Assembly (NCBI RefSeq): GCF_000091305.1
Contig: NC_013929.1
Coordinates: 6,510,001 to 6,574,000 of the forward strand
Length of the DNA stretch: 64,000 bases
Source: Streptomyces scabiei 87.22
GTDB lineage: Bacteria > Actinomycetota > Actinomycetes > Streptomycetales > Streptomycetaceae
Direction: 5' to 3'
This document shows positions 1-8,143 of the stretch, piece by piece. The notes beneath the pieces were generated by a model. The model searched no databases, was not told the DNA's origin, and saw only the letters and a program-made list of their open reading frames with translations. Every line of letters begins with the position of its first letter. Within the stretch, counting starts at the first letter, position 1. A program made the translations under genes and the position numbers.

Positions 1-494
1 TCCGTCTTGTCCTCGCCGTCGACGATCACCACCTCGGCGCTGAACGGGATCTTCATGATGACTTTGCTGCCGGTTCCCCCGGTGGTGAGGGTCCATGGCT
101 CGAACTGTCCGGAGAGGGCTACCTCGGGACTGAACTTCGTTCTGCGGACAGTGCCGTCCCACGCGTGGGGCGAGGTGCCGTACTTGGCGATCGCGTTGTT
201 GACGTCCGTCAGCGCGACTGCGGAGATGGTGTCCCAGCCGAGGGTGGTGAAGTCGTCCGTCGAGGGTGGGGTGTCCCCCAGCAGCCGGGTGGTCTTCAGC
301 TTGTGCGCGGAGTCGGCGTCCACGTAGGAGAGGTGCAGATGCTTGCCCCCGGGAATGGCCGGCAGCAGTGCGGGCGCGGCGGCCGGCACCTCCGGCGGGG
401 TGGCGGCACGGGCGGTCGCGGGGACGCCGAGAGCGGCGGCGGAGCCGAAGACGGCGCTCAGCGCGCCGCGACGGGAGAGAGCGGAGTGATCCAT
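1..494 (-). CDS. P47-like TULIP-family exported protein (partial, C-terminus beyond window)
   Basis: Only the first ~164 residues are inside the window; the reading frame is still open at base 1. The start ATG at 494 has AAAGGGA about 8 bases upstream. The N-terminus MDHSALSRRGALSAVFG is a twin-arginine-type signal (S-R-R-G-A-L) followed by an Ala-rich core ending near ATARAA. The mature part carries LGWDTISAVALTDVNNAI and later GGTGSKVIMKIPF, the same blocks in the same order as the next gene (643-2337), so the two are tandem paralogs. The GWDT...VN..I block is what I recognise from the clostridial P47/OrfX family, whose fold is the lipid-binding TULIP fold. Function here is unknown; export by Tat and lipid binding are inferences. 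Confidence 0.75.
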   Translation of the reverse strand, partial: MDHSALSRRGALSAVFGSAAALGVPATARAATPPEVPAAAPALLPAIPGGKHLHLSYVDADSAHKLKTTRLLGDTPPSTDDFTTLGWDTISAVALTDVNNAIAKYGTSPHAWDGTVRRTKFSPEVALSGQFEPWTLTTGGTGSKVIMKIPFSAEVVIVDGEDKT

Positions 495-642
495 CGGAGA
501 TCCCTTTCCGGGGCGGGAGCGGGGCGGGAGGAGACGCGTTCGCGCGCGGGCGCGCCACGGTCCGGCCCGCCACCTGGGACGGGTGCGAGGCGTACGGGTG
601 GGGTGCGGGACGTACAGAACGAGGTGCGAGGTCCCGGTGTGG

Positions 643-2337
643 CTACTGGCTGAAACAGTCTCCGCCGACCTGCAGACCACCGTTGATCATGGCTGCCTTG
701 GGGTTGAACGTCTTGGCGTCGGCCCATGTGATGGGAGCCGTCACCGCGTTCACCATCGCCAGGATGCCGGGCAGGTCGTCGAGCGCCTTGTCGGCGTTGA
801 ACAGCGGGATCTGTTCGAATATCGCCGGGAGCGTGGCGACGAGAGCCGTGGCGGCCGCGATGACGACCTTCACGAGCAGGCTCATACCCCTGGCGAGCAG
901 GGCGCCGGCAACGGAGGCCAGAACGAGGACGATGATGTCCACCGCGATCTCCACTCCCTCCAGCCAGTCCGCGACCGTGTGCCAGTGCTGGGAGGATTCT
1001 TCGACGACCTCGTACGCCAGGTTGGGCTCGCCCTTGCTGTTGTGCGACATCGTCGGCTGTACGCGGTACTTCATGGTGGCGTAGCCGTCGATCCCCGGCG
1101 AGATGGGGATGTGTACGTCCATCTCCACTTGGAGTGTCTGCCCGATGACGGAGAAGTGGAAGGACGTCACCTTCGGGTGGTACTTGAGCCCACCCGCCTC
1201 GACGGTGTCGAGAGAGAACTCCCCCTTGGACACGATCTCGCCCGCCGTGAGGACGAAGGCGCCGTCAGGGAAACTGTGTTGCACCGCCGGCATGATCATC
1301 TTGTTGAGCACGCGGTCGATGGAGATGGTGAACGTGGCCTCCGCTCCGGTGATGATGGCGCCCGGCGCGAGTTCCTGTGCCGCCATGCCGGGGTCGCGGT
1401 TCTCGGTCATGCAGAGCACGCCGAGGTAGGAGGAGTTGGCGTCCTTGCCGTTGATGTAGGCGTACTCCCTGGTCGTGGGAGTGAGCCAGCTGAGCTCGCC
1501 CTGCGCCTCGGCGGTGTTCAGATCGATGGTGGCGAACACGTGGTCGAACCTGCCGAGGTTCGACATGTCGCCGGAGTCCCTGGCGTTGAGCCACTGTCCG
1601 AGCAGGGCAGTCAGGCTCCGGACCACCGCGGCCTTCTCGTCGGGGTTCTTGATGTCCGGCTTGTCGAAATCCAGATGGGTGATCATCGCGAGCGGCTTGG
1701 CGTCGTCGCCGTCGCGGTCCTCCTTGCCGCTGTCGCCGGGCGACGACTGGAGCTTCAGCTCCTTCACGTTGCCGTCCTTCGAGGAGGTGTGGTACTCCAG
1801 GTAGACCTCGACGTTCGCGCTACCGCCCTGGATGTCGTAGACGGTCTCGCCCTTGCCCGGGTTCACGACCAGTGTGGCGTGGAACGGGATCTTCATGAGG
1901 ACGTTTCCGCCGGTGCCACCCGGCGTCAGGCGCCAGGCGTCGAACCCTCCGGACGCCTCGACCGGAGAGCTGAAGGTCGAGCCCGGGATCTTGGCGCTCC
2001 ACTCCTTCGGCGTGGTGGCGTTGTTGAGAATGGCCCGGTTCACATCCGTCAGCCTGACGGCGGAGACCGTGTCCCAGCCCATGGTCTCGTTGGGAAGTGC
2101 CTTGTCGTCCCTCAGCCGGACCTCTCGCGTGGACCCCAGCGGCCGGTGGGCATGCTCGGAGTCCACCAGGGCGACCCGGAGAACCTTGTCCTTCGGGATG
2201 TCCGGCATGGGCTGACCGCCTGTTGCGGCACCGGCCTTCGAGGCGCTCGCGTGAGCCGTCACCGGGACGGCGAGTGCGGCGGTGGTGGCCATGGCGGCGG
2301 TCAGCGCGCCGCGTCGGGTGAGCGGAGAACGGTCCAT
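643..2337 (-). CDS. P47-like TULIP-family exported protein
   Basis: This 564-residue protein starts at ATG 2337 because AAAGGG lies ~8 bases upstream and the peptide then opens with a Tat-type signal, MDRSPLTRRGALTAAMATT, ending near AHASA. The frame extends further upstream, but without a start context or conserved residues. Residues ~75-95 read TMGWDTVSAVRLTDVNRAI, the N-terminal hallmark of the P47 family found beside clostridial neurotoxin genes; GGTGGNVLMKIPF and ELSWLTPTTREYAYI follow. A hydrophobic stretch of ~40 residues (VDIIVLVLASVAGALLARG and onward) begins near residue 455 and could be a membrane segment. It lies 148 bp upstream of its truncated paralog, on the same strand. P47/OrfX proteins are known to adopt the TULIP lipid-binding fold; a neurotoxin-accessory role is not implied here because no toxin gene is adjacent. 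Confidence 0.8.
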   Translation of the reverse strand: MDRSPLTRRGALTAAMATTAALAVPVTAHASASKAGAATGGQPMPDIPKDKVLRVALVDSEHAHRPLGSTREVRLRDDKALPNETMGWDTVSAVRLTDVNRAILNNATTPKEWSAKIPGSTFSSPVEASGGFDAWRLTPGGTGGNVLMKIPFHATLVVNPGKGETVYDIQGGSANVEVYLEYHTSSKDGNVKELKLQSSPGDSGKEDRDGDDAKPLAMITHLDFDKPDIKNPDEKAAVVRSLTALLGQWLNARDSGDMSNLGRFDHVFATIDLNTAEAQGELSWLTPTTREYAYINGKDANSSYLGVLCMTENRDPGMAAQELAPGAIITGAEATFTISIDRVLNKMIMPAVQHSFPDGAFVLTAGEIVSKGEFSLDTVEAGGLKYHPKVTSFHFSVIGQTLQVEMDVHIPISPGIDGYATMKYRVQPTMSHNSKGEPNLAYEVVEESSQHWHTVADWLEGVEIAVDIIVLVLASVAGALLARGMSLLVKVVIAAATALVATLPAIFEQIPLFNADKALDDLPGILAMVNAVTAPITWADAKTFNPKAAMINGGLQVGGDCFSQ

Positions 2338-2830
2338 TCTGTGCCCTTTCAGAGAACGCCGGGCATGCGTCCGGCAGGCGGCAGGCCGTGTACGGGAGTG
2401 CCGGGCCTCCGCTCGCGGTGCGGCCACGCTCCGCATGGTCACCGGAGCGCCTTCCGGCCCGATGGCCTGACTGTAGGGACAGAGGCGCAACGAAACTCTG
2501 TACCGTTTCTGGATCGCCGACCCGGGTCCGTCCCGCCTGACTCAACCCGCCTTGACCTGCGGAAAGGCGTAACACTCCGGTGCCGGTGCGGACTTGGGGC
2601 GTCACCATGCTGCCGGTCGTGCGCCGGTCGGCGCGTACTGCTGCCGGTTCTTGCCGGGGCGTGGCGTTCCCGGGGTCCCACGAGGAGCCTTTGCGCAGGT
2701 CGGGAAGATCAGCGGACCGAATCGGCGGACATGGAACCACTCCAGGGTTTCTCGCCCGGCGGTTCCTAGAGTGTGAGGCGCTGACTTCCGAACTCCGCAT
2801 GAGGGGACCCGCGCATGTTCTCTTCACCCA
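2338..2830. other. Intergenic region upstream of the P47-like pair
   Basis: No credible gene. It must hold the promoter of the minus-strand P47-like gene, but I see no clear -35/-10 pair. The open frames here lack a ribosome binding site or recognisable protein features. Confidence 0.5.
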
Positions 2831-3251
2831 GTGGTCGGTCGTTCTCGGTCCGAAGATGGGGAGGCCGTGGCCGGCACCCAGCCGCCGGCCTACGCGGCCT
2901 GGGGATGCCACGGCCTGTACGCCGACCCCGGAGACCACACCTACCTGCGTCTCCCCCATGGCCACAGCCTCGTGGACCGGACGGGCAACGGCCCGCCCTG
3001 GAACACCCGAAAGGCCCTCAAGGTGTTCTCCTGGCAGCCCGCGGGCAAGCTACACCGGCGATCTGTCCTTGCTGAACTGCACCGGCCGGTGGGGCAATCC
3101 GAAGTCCGGCTGCGCCGTGGTCGAGGCCGTCAGCGGGGAGCGCCTGCTGAACGCCGGCCCCGAGGACCCGAACCTCAAGGAGGTATTCGGGCCGCAGATG
3201 CAGCCCCTGGACAACGCGCCCGACCGTTCGGGCGGATCGGTCGCCGAGTGA
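2831..3251 (+). pseudogene. Frameshifted relic of an unrecognised small protein gene
   Basis: Two plus-strand frames with Streptomyces-like third-position GC join at about 3045-3050. The first (from GTG 2831) reads AYAAWGCHGLYADPGDHTYL and ends its coding character at FSWQPAGK. The second takes over as SYTGDLSLLNCTGRWGNPK and runs to VAE and the stop at 3249-3251. Removing one base at the AAGC before TACACC gives one continuous protein of ~139 residues. No ribosome binding site precedes the GTG. The protein is not recognised; two Cys are visible. A recent frameshift in a real gene, or a sequencing error, explains this better than two overlapping genes. Confidence 0.5.
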
Positions 3252-3418
3252 AGGAGGGCGGTCCGCGCGCCCCGTGGGCCGATCTTTTCCGGCCGCCTGT
3301 TGGCGGACAATGATCTCTCCAGGCCACGATCCGGTCACGTACTGTGATGCCCGCGCATCAGCAGATCATGACCAGGTGAGGCCGACGCCGCAGTCCGGCG
3401 ACGGAGAATCGAGACACG

Positions 3419-6400
3419 TTGGGGCGTACGCCTGAGCAGTTCGGGGCCTGGATCCGTGGCCGACGGACAGCGCTGGGGCTGAGCCAGTCCCAGCTCGCCC
3501 AGCGTGCCGGAGTCAGTGTCCGCGGTATTCGCGAGATCGAGCACGGCAGGATCCCGTCGCCGGACAACCCCTCGGTGCTCCGGCTGAAAGCGGCACTGGG
3601 GCTGGACACCGAACCGGAACCCCGACCCGAGGCGGAGCCCGGCCGAGCACCACGGTTCCGGCTCGACATCCTCGGCCCGCTCACCCTCCACGTGGCGGGA
3701 CGGCGGACCCAGCCCGGCGCGACGAAGCAGAGCAGCCTGCTGGCCCTGCTCGCCCTCCACCCCGGCACGCCCGTGTCCCAGGAGGAGATCGTCGACATCC
3801 TGTGGGAGGACCATCCGCCCGCCAGTTCCCTGAACATGATCCACACCTACGTGACCCGGCTGCGCCGCCTGCTCGCCCCCGCGGCCCGCCCCGGAGAGCC
3901 GTCCGCCGGCGTACTCCTGCGCACCCGTGCCGGCTATCTGCTGGATCCGGGCGGGGACGGACACGGATCGGACGCGGCCCGGTTCACCACCCTGGCCTCC
4001 CTCCCCGAGGACACGGACGAGGCGTACGCCCAGGCCGAGTCGGCGCTGCGGCTGTGGCGCGGCGCCGTTCTCCAGGACATGCCGTCCCGGCTGCGCGAGC
4101 ACCCCTCGGCCGTCACTCTCACCCGGCTGCGGCTGACGGTGCTCCAGGCGTACGCCGACAGCGCCCTGGCCCGGGGCACGACGGAGAACGCCCTCCACGA
4201 ACTGCGCAGGGCGGCCGATCTGGAGCCCCTGCACGAAGGCGTCCACGCGCGGCTGATGCTGGCACTCGCCGCCTCGGGCGAGCAGGCCGCCGCCCTGAGC
4301 CTGTACACGGCCCTGCGCGACCGCCTCGACGACCAGCTCGGCGTCCGTCCCGGTCCCGAGCTGACCGACGCCCATCTGCGGGTCCTGCGCAGGGACCTCC
4401 CACCACCCGCCACCGCCCGTACGACCGTGTCCCCGGCACCCGCGCCCTCCACCCCGCCGGTCGTCCCCGCGCTCCTGCCCTACGACGCCGCCTTCTTCAC
4501 CGGACGTGCCGATCACCTGGCCCGGCTGGACGCCCTGTTGCCCGCTGCCGGGGAGAGGCCCGCAGGGGGCAGCGGGGTCTGTGCGCTGACCGGTGCGGGG
4601 GGAGCGGGCAAGACCGCTCTCGCCGTGCACTGGGCGCACCGGGTGCGCGACCGCTTCCCCGACGGCCAGCTCTTCGTGGACCTGCGCGGCCACTCGCCGG
4701 AGGGCCCGGTGCGCCCGGTGGAGGCGCTGACCCGGTTCCTGCTGGCGCTGGGGGTGGCCGCGGAAGCCGTTCCGGGGACGCCGGAGACCGCGGCGGACCT
4801 GTACCGGACGCTGGCCGCCGAGCGGCGGCTGCTGGTCGTGCTGGACAACGCCGTGGACGCGGAGCAGGTCCGGCCGCTGCTGCCCGGCGGGCCCGGCTGT
4901 CTGGTGCTGGTCACCAGCCGCGACCGGCTGGCCGGGCTGGCGGCACGCGACGGCGCCCGGCGGATCGGGGTGGACGTGCTCAGCCCCGAGGAGTCCCGGC
5001 TCCTGCTGCATCGCACCCTCGGCGCGGAGCGCGTGGACGCCGACCCGCGGGCGGCGGCCGAACTCGCCCACGCCTGCGGGCACCTCCCCCTGGCGCTGCG
5101 GATCGCCGCCGCCAACCTCGACCACACCCCGTGGCGCACCCTGGAGGAACAGGCCGCCGAACTGCGCGACGGCGACCGGCTGTCCGCGCTCTCCGTGACG
5201 GGTGACGCCACCACCGCCGTACGCGGCGCCTTCGACCTCTCGTACCAGGCCCTGGACGCACCGGCCCGCCGAATGTTCCGGCTGCTGGCCCTGGTGCCCG
5301 GCCCGGAGACGGGCCTCGACGCCGCCGCGGTCGTCGCGGGCCTCGCCCCGGCGGAGGCCGCCGCGCTGCTGGAACGGCTCACCGCCGCCCACATGCTGCG
5401 GGAGCACCGGGCGGGCCGGTACCGCCGCCACGACCTGGTCGCGCTGTACGCGGCCGAGCGGCTGCGCCTGGAGGAGACCGCCGCCGACCGCCGTGCCGCC
5501 TCCGAGGCCCTGTACACCTGGCTCCTGACTGCCACCGGCCACTGCGCCCGGCTGCTGTACCCCGGCCAGCCACCCCTGCCTCCGACCGGCACCTATGGCG
5601 ATGACAAAGGCGACGGCGGCGATGACAAAGGCGACGGTGGCGCCGGCCCCGGTGACGCCGTGCCCCCGCTCCGCATCCCCGACGCCGCCGCGGCGATCCG
5701 CTGGCTGGACGACGAACTGCCCAACCTCGCCGCCGCCGTCCAGCAGGCCGCCGCCGAGCGCCACCCCGCCTCCTGGCGGCTCGCCGACGCCCTGCGCGGC
5801 CACTCCTGGACCCGCAAGACCGCCGTGGACTGGGCGGCCCTCGGCCGGGCCGCCCTGGACGCCGCCCGTGCCGCCGACGAGCCCGTGGCCCAGGCCGCCA
5901 TGCACAACCTGCTCGGCGGCGCGGAACTCCACCAGAGCCTTCCCCATGCGGCCATCCCCCACTTCGAGCGGACGCTCGCCCTCTCCGAGGAGGGCGGCTG
6001 GCCGGAGGGTACGGCTGTGGCGCTCACCAACCTCGCCAGTGTGAACTGGCTCGTCGGCCGGCTGACGCGCGGTGCGGAGTACCTGGAACGGGCCACGGAG
6101 ATCGACCGGCGCAACGGCATGCCGGACGGCCACCCGGTCGTCCTGCTCACGCTCGGGATCACGTTGCGCGACCTGGGCAGGCTGACCGAGTCACTGGAGC
6201 GTCTGCGGGGGGCCGAGCGCGCTCCGCGCGACCTCGGCTCCCAGCACAACGGCATCCTGACCCACGCGAACCTGGGACGCACGCTGTACCTCCTCGGGGA
6301 TCCCGCGCGGGCGACGCAGCACCTGGCGACCGCCCTGACGATGGTCCGGGAGAGCGGCGAACAGGGCAGCGAGGCATACGTGCTGCGGTTCCAGTCCTCC

Positions 6401-6964
6401 CTCCGCCGCGACAGCGGTGACCTCACCACCGCCCTGCACATGGCGACGACCGCCACACGCCTCTTCGACCAGGACGGCGAGGAGTACTACCGCGCGGACG
6501 CCCGCATCGCCCTCGGCAGCGTCCTGCTCGCCCTCGCCCGCCCCGGCGAGGCCGATGTCGCCTACCGGGAAGCGCTCAAGCTGGCCGAGGAACGCGGCGC
6601 GGACGAACTGCGGGCCCGCGCCCTCCTCGGCCTGGCCGCCATCACCGACCTGCCCGACCGGGAGCAGATCTCCCGCGCCCTGGACATCGCCCGTGGCACG
6701 GAACACCTGCTGGTGCAGGCGGAGGCACTGACCGCCCTGGCCGGTGCCGAACTGCGGCACGGCCAAGCCGCGGTCGCCGTCGGCCACGCCCGCGAGGCCC
6801 TGGCGATGCACCGCGGCACCGGCTGGCGCAGGGCCCGGGCCGAGACCCTGGGCATCCTCGGCCGCGCCGTCGACGCGACCGGCGAGGAGGACCCGGCCCC
6901 GTACCGTCAGGAGGCTTCGGAGATCTTCCGGTCCCTCGGCATCCCGCACGGGGACCCCCGGTGA
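3419..6964 (+). CDS. AfsR/SARP-family giant regulator with XRE, SARP, NB-ARC and TPR domains
   Basis: This is an 1181-residue protein. Domain order: XRE-type helix-turn-helix (~5-60, LSQSQLAQRAGVSVRGIREI); winged-helix OmpR-like domain (~80-165, RFRLDILGPLTLHVAGRR); BTAD helical repeats (~175-330, ending at QLGVRPGPEL); NB-ARC STAND ATPase with Walker A GAGGAGKT near 390 and LLVVLDNAV as Walker B; TPR helices from ~780 to the end. By family knowledge it is a cytoplasmic transcription activator using ATP-dependent oligomerisation, often acting on secondary metabolism. The start is TTG 3419 with GGAGAA 9 bases upstream (3403-3408) and no better in-frame start, so it is provisional. An 18-bp unit is tandemly repeated in frame near 5598-5640 (GDDKGDGGDDKGDGG). 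The target is not evident; the neighbouring P47-like genes or importer are possible. Confidence 0.88.
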   Translation: MGRTPEQFGAWIRGRRTALGLSQSQLAQRAGVSVRGIREIEHGRIPSPDNPSVLRLKAALGLDTEPEPRPEAEPGRAPRFRLDILGPLTLHVAGRRTQPGATKQSSLLALLALHPGTPVSQEEIVDILWEDHPPASSLNMIHTYVTRLRRLLAPAARPGEPSAGVLLRTRAGYLLDPGGDGHGSDAARFTTLASLPEDTDEAYAQAESALRLWRGAVLQDMPSRLREHPSAVTLTRLRLTVLQAYADSALARGTTENALHELRRAADLEPLHEGVHARLMLALAASGEQAAALSLYTALRDRLDDQLGVRPGPELTDAHLRVLRRDLPPPATARTTVSPAPAPSTPPVVPALLPYDAAFFTGRADHLARLDALLPAAGERPAGGSGVCALTGAGGAGKTALAVHWAHRVRDRFPDGQLFVDLRGHSPEGPVRPVEALTRFLLALGVAAEAVPGTPETAADLYRTLAAERRLLVVLDNAVDAEQVRPLLPGGPGCLVLVTSRDRLAGLAARDGARRIGVDVLSPEESRLLLHRTLGAERVDADPRAAAELAHACGHLPLALRIAAANLDHTPWRTLEEQAAELRDGDRLSALSVTGDATTAVRGAFDLSYQALDAPARRMFRLLALVPGPETGLDAAAVVAGLAPAEAAALLERLTAAHMLREHRAGRYRRHDLVALYAAERLRLEETAADRRAASEALYTWLLTATGHCARLLYPGQPPLPPTGTYGDDKGDGGDDKGDGGAGPGDAVPPLRIPDAAAAIRWLDDELPNLAAAVQQAAAERHPASWRLADALRGHSWTRKTAVDWAALGRAALDAARAADEPVAQAAMHNLLGGAELHQSLPHAAIPHFERTLALSEEGGWPEGTAVALTNLASVNWLVGRLTRGAEYLERATEIDRRNGMPDGHPVVLLTLGITLRDLGRLTESLERLRGAERAPRDLGSQHNGILTHANLGRTLYLLGDPARATQHLATALTMVRESGEQGSEAYVLRFQSSLRRDSGDLTTALHMATTATRLFDQDGEEYYRADARIALGSVLLALARPGEADVAYREALKLAEERGADELRARALLGLAAITDLPDREQISRALDIARGTEHLLVQAEALTALAGAELRHGQAAVAVGHAREALAMHRGTGWRRARAETLGILGRAVDATGEEDPAPYRQEASEIFRSLGIPHGDPR

Positions 6965-6968
6965 CCAG

Positions 6969-7008
6969 GGTGGCGCGGGGCCCGCGTGCGACGGGGCCCC
7001 GCGCCACC
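6969..7008. terminator. Bidirectional hairpin terminator
   Basis: The 15-base arm GGTGGCGCGGGGCCC (6969-6983) pairs perfectly with 6994-7008 across a 10-base loop. It sits between the 3' ends of the convergent SARP-type regulator and the importer ATPase gene. No U-tract follows, as is usual in Streptomyces. Confidence 0.75.
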
Positions 7009-7015
7009 GCCACCC

Positions 7016-8143
7016 TCACGTGGTGACGGTCAGCAACTCCCGCTGTTCCTCCGGCAGTTCCACCCGGTCCGCGTACAGCAGCGCGTGCCCCGGGTCGAAG
7101 ACCAGCGCCACCTCGCCCGCCAGCCCCCCGTTGCCGCTCAGCACCTGCACCACCTGGTCGCCGAGGCGCACGTCGTACTCGTAGCGGGAGCCGACGTAGG
7201 AGCTGGTGATGACCTGGGTGTCGAGGCGGTTCATGCCGGTCGGCGTCTCGGCCGAGGCCACGACCTCCAGGCGTTCGGGGCGGACCGCGACCGTGACCGA
7301 GTCGCCCGTCGGGACCCGCCGGTCGCTGTCGACCCGTACGATCTCGCCGCCGGCGTCCAGGAGCACGGTGTGCCGGATGCCGTCGACGCTCACGACCTTG
7401 CCGGTGAGGAAGTTGCAGCGGCCGACGAAGGCCGCCACCGCCGGCGCGGCGGGCTTCTCGTAGATCTCGTGCGGGGTGCCGATCTGGATCATGTTGCCGC
7501 CCTCCATGACCGCGATCCGGTCGCTGAGCGCGAGGGCCTCGTCCTGGTCGTGGGTGACGTAGACGGTGGTGATGCCCAGCTCCTCCTGGAGCCGCTTGAG
7601 CCAGGCGCGGGCCTGCTCGCGCAGCTTGGCGTCCAGGTTGGAGAGCGGCTCGTCCAGGAGCAGGACCGTGGGGGAGTACACCAACGCCCGTGCCAGGGCC
7701 ACGCGTTGCTGCTGGCCGCCGGAGAGCTGGTGCGGGTAGCGGCCGCTGAGCGCGGCCAGGCCCACCTTGTCCAGGGCGTCGTGGATCAGCGTCCTCTGCT
7801 TGTCCTTCGGGACCTTGCGGATGTTCAGCGGCAGGGCCAGGTTCTTCGCGATGGTCATGTGCGGCCACAGCGCGTACGACTGGAAGACCATGCCGAGGTT
7901 GCGCTCCTCGGGGGGCAGGAAGACTCCCGCGCCCGCGTCCACGAAGGGTCTGCCGCCCACCGCGATCGAGCCCTCCGTCGGCTGCTCCAGACCGGCGATG
8001 CAGTTCAGCGTCGTCGACTTGCCGCAGCCGCTCGCGCCGAGCAGGGTGAAGAACTCGCCGTCCTTGATGGTGAAGGTGACGTCCCGCAGGACGGAGTTGT
8101 CGCCGAAGGTCTTGGCGAGGTTCTTGACGGTCACCTCAGGCAT
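7016..8143 (-). CDS. ABC importer ATP-binding protein, ferric iron/polyamine type (FbpC/PotA-like)
   Basis: This 375-residue cytoplasmic ATPase powers the permease encoded just upstream. Walker A is GASGCGKST (~36-44), the Q-loop follows, the signature is LSGGQQQRVALARAL (~140), Walker B is VLLLDEPLSNLD and the switch His lies in TVYVTHDQDEA. The C-terminal ~120 residues form a TOBE-type domain. Its start overlaps the end of the permease gene by 8 bases, showing one operon transcribed from 11111 down to 7016. By family the substrate would be ferric iron or another small solute such as thiamine or a phosphonate; the sequence does not settle it. Confidence 0.9.
   Translation of the reverse strand: MPEVTVKNLAKTFGDNSVLRDVTFTIKDGEFFTLLGASGCGKSTTLNCIAGLEQPTEGSIAVGGRPFVDAGAGVFLPPEERNLGMVFQSYALWPHMTIAKNLALPLNIRKVPKDKQRTLIHDALDKVGLAALSGRYPHQLSGGQQQRVALARALVYSPTVLLLDEPLSNLDAKLREQARAWLKRLQEELGITTVYVTHDQDEALALSDRIAVMEGGNMIQIGTPHEIYEKPAAPAVAAFVGRCNFLTGKVVSVDGIRHTVLLDAGGEIVRVDSDRRVPTGDSVTVAVRPERLEVVASAETPTGMNRLDTQVITSSYVGSRYEYDVRLGDQVVQVLSGNGGLAGEVALVFDPGHALLYADRVELPEEQRELLTVTT

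Noticed and set aside
643..2337. Neurotoxin-accessory cluster
   Set aside because: P47-like family membership alone does not imply this; no toxin, NTNH or OrfX1-3 set is visible next to the genes.
3335..6133. 932-residue open frame on the minus strand
   Set aside because: Antisense to the SARP-type regulator; Gly/Arg/Gln-rich composition without domains, a by-product of high third-position GC.
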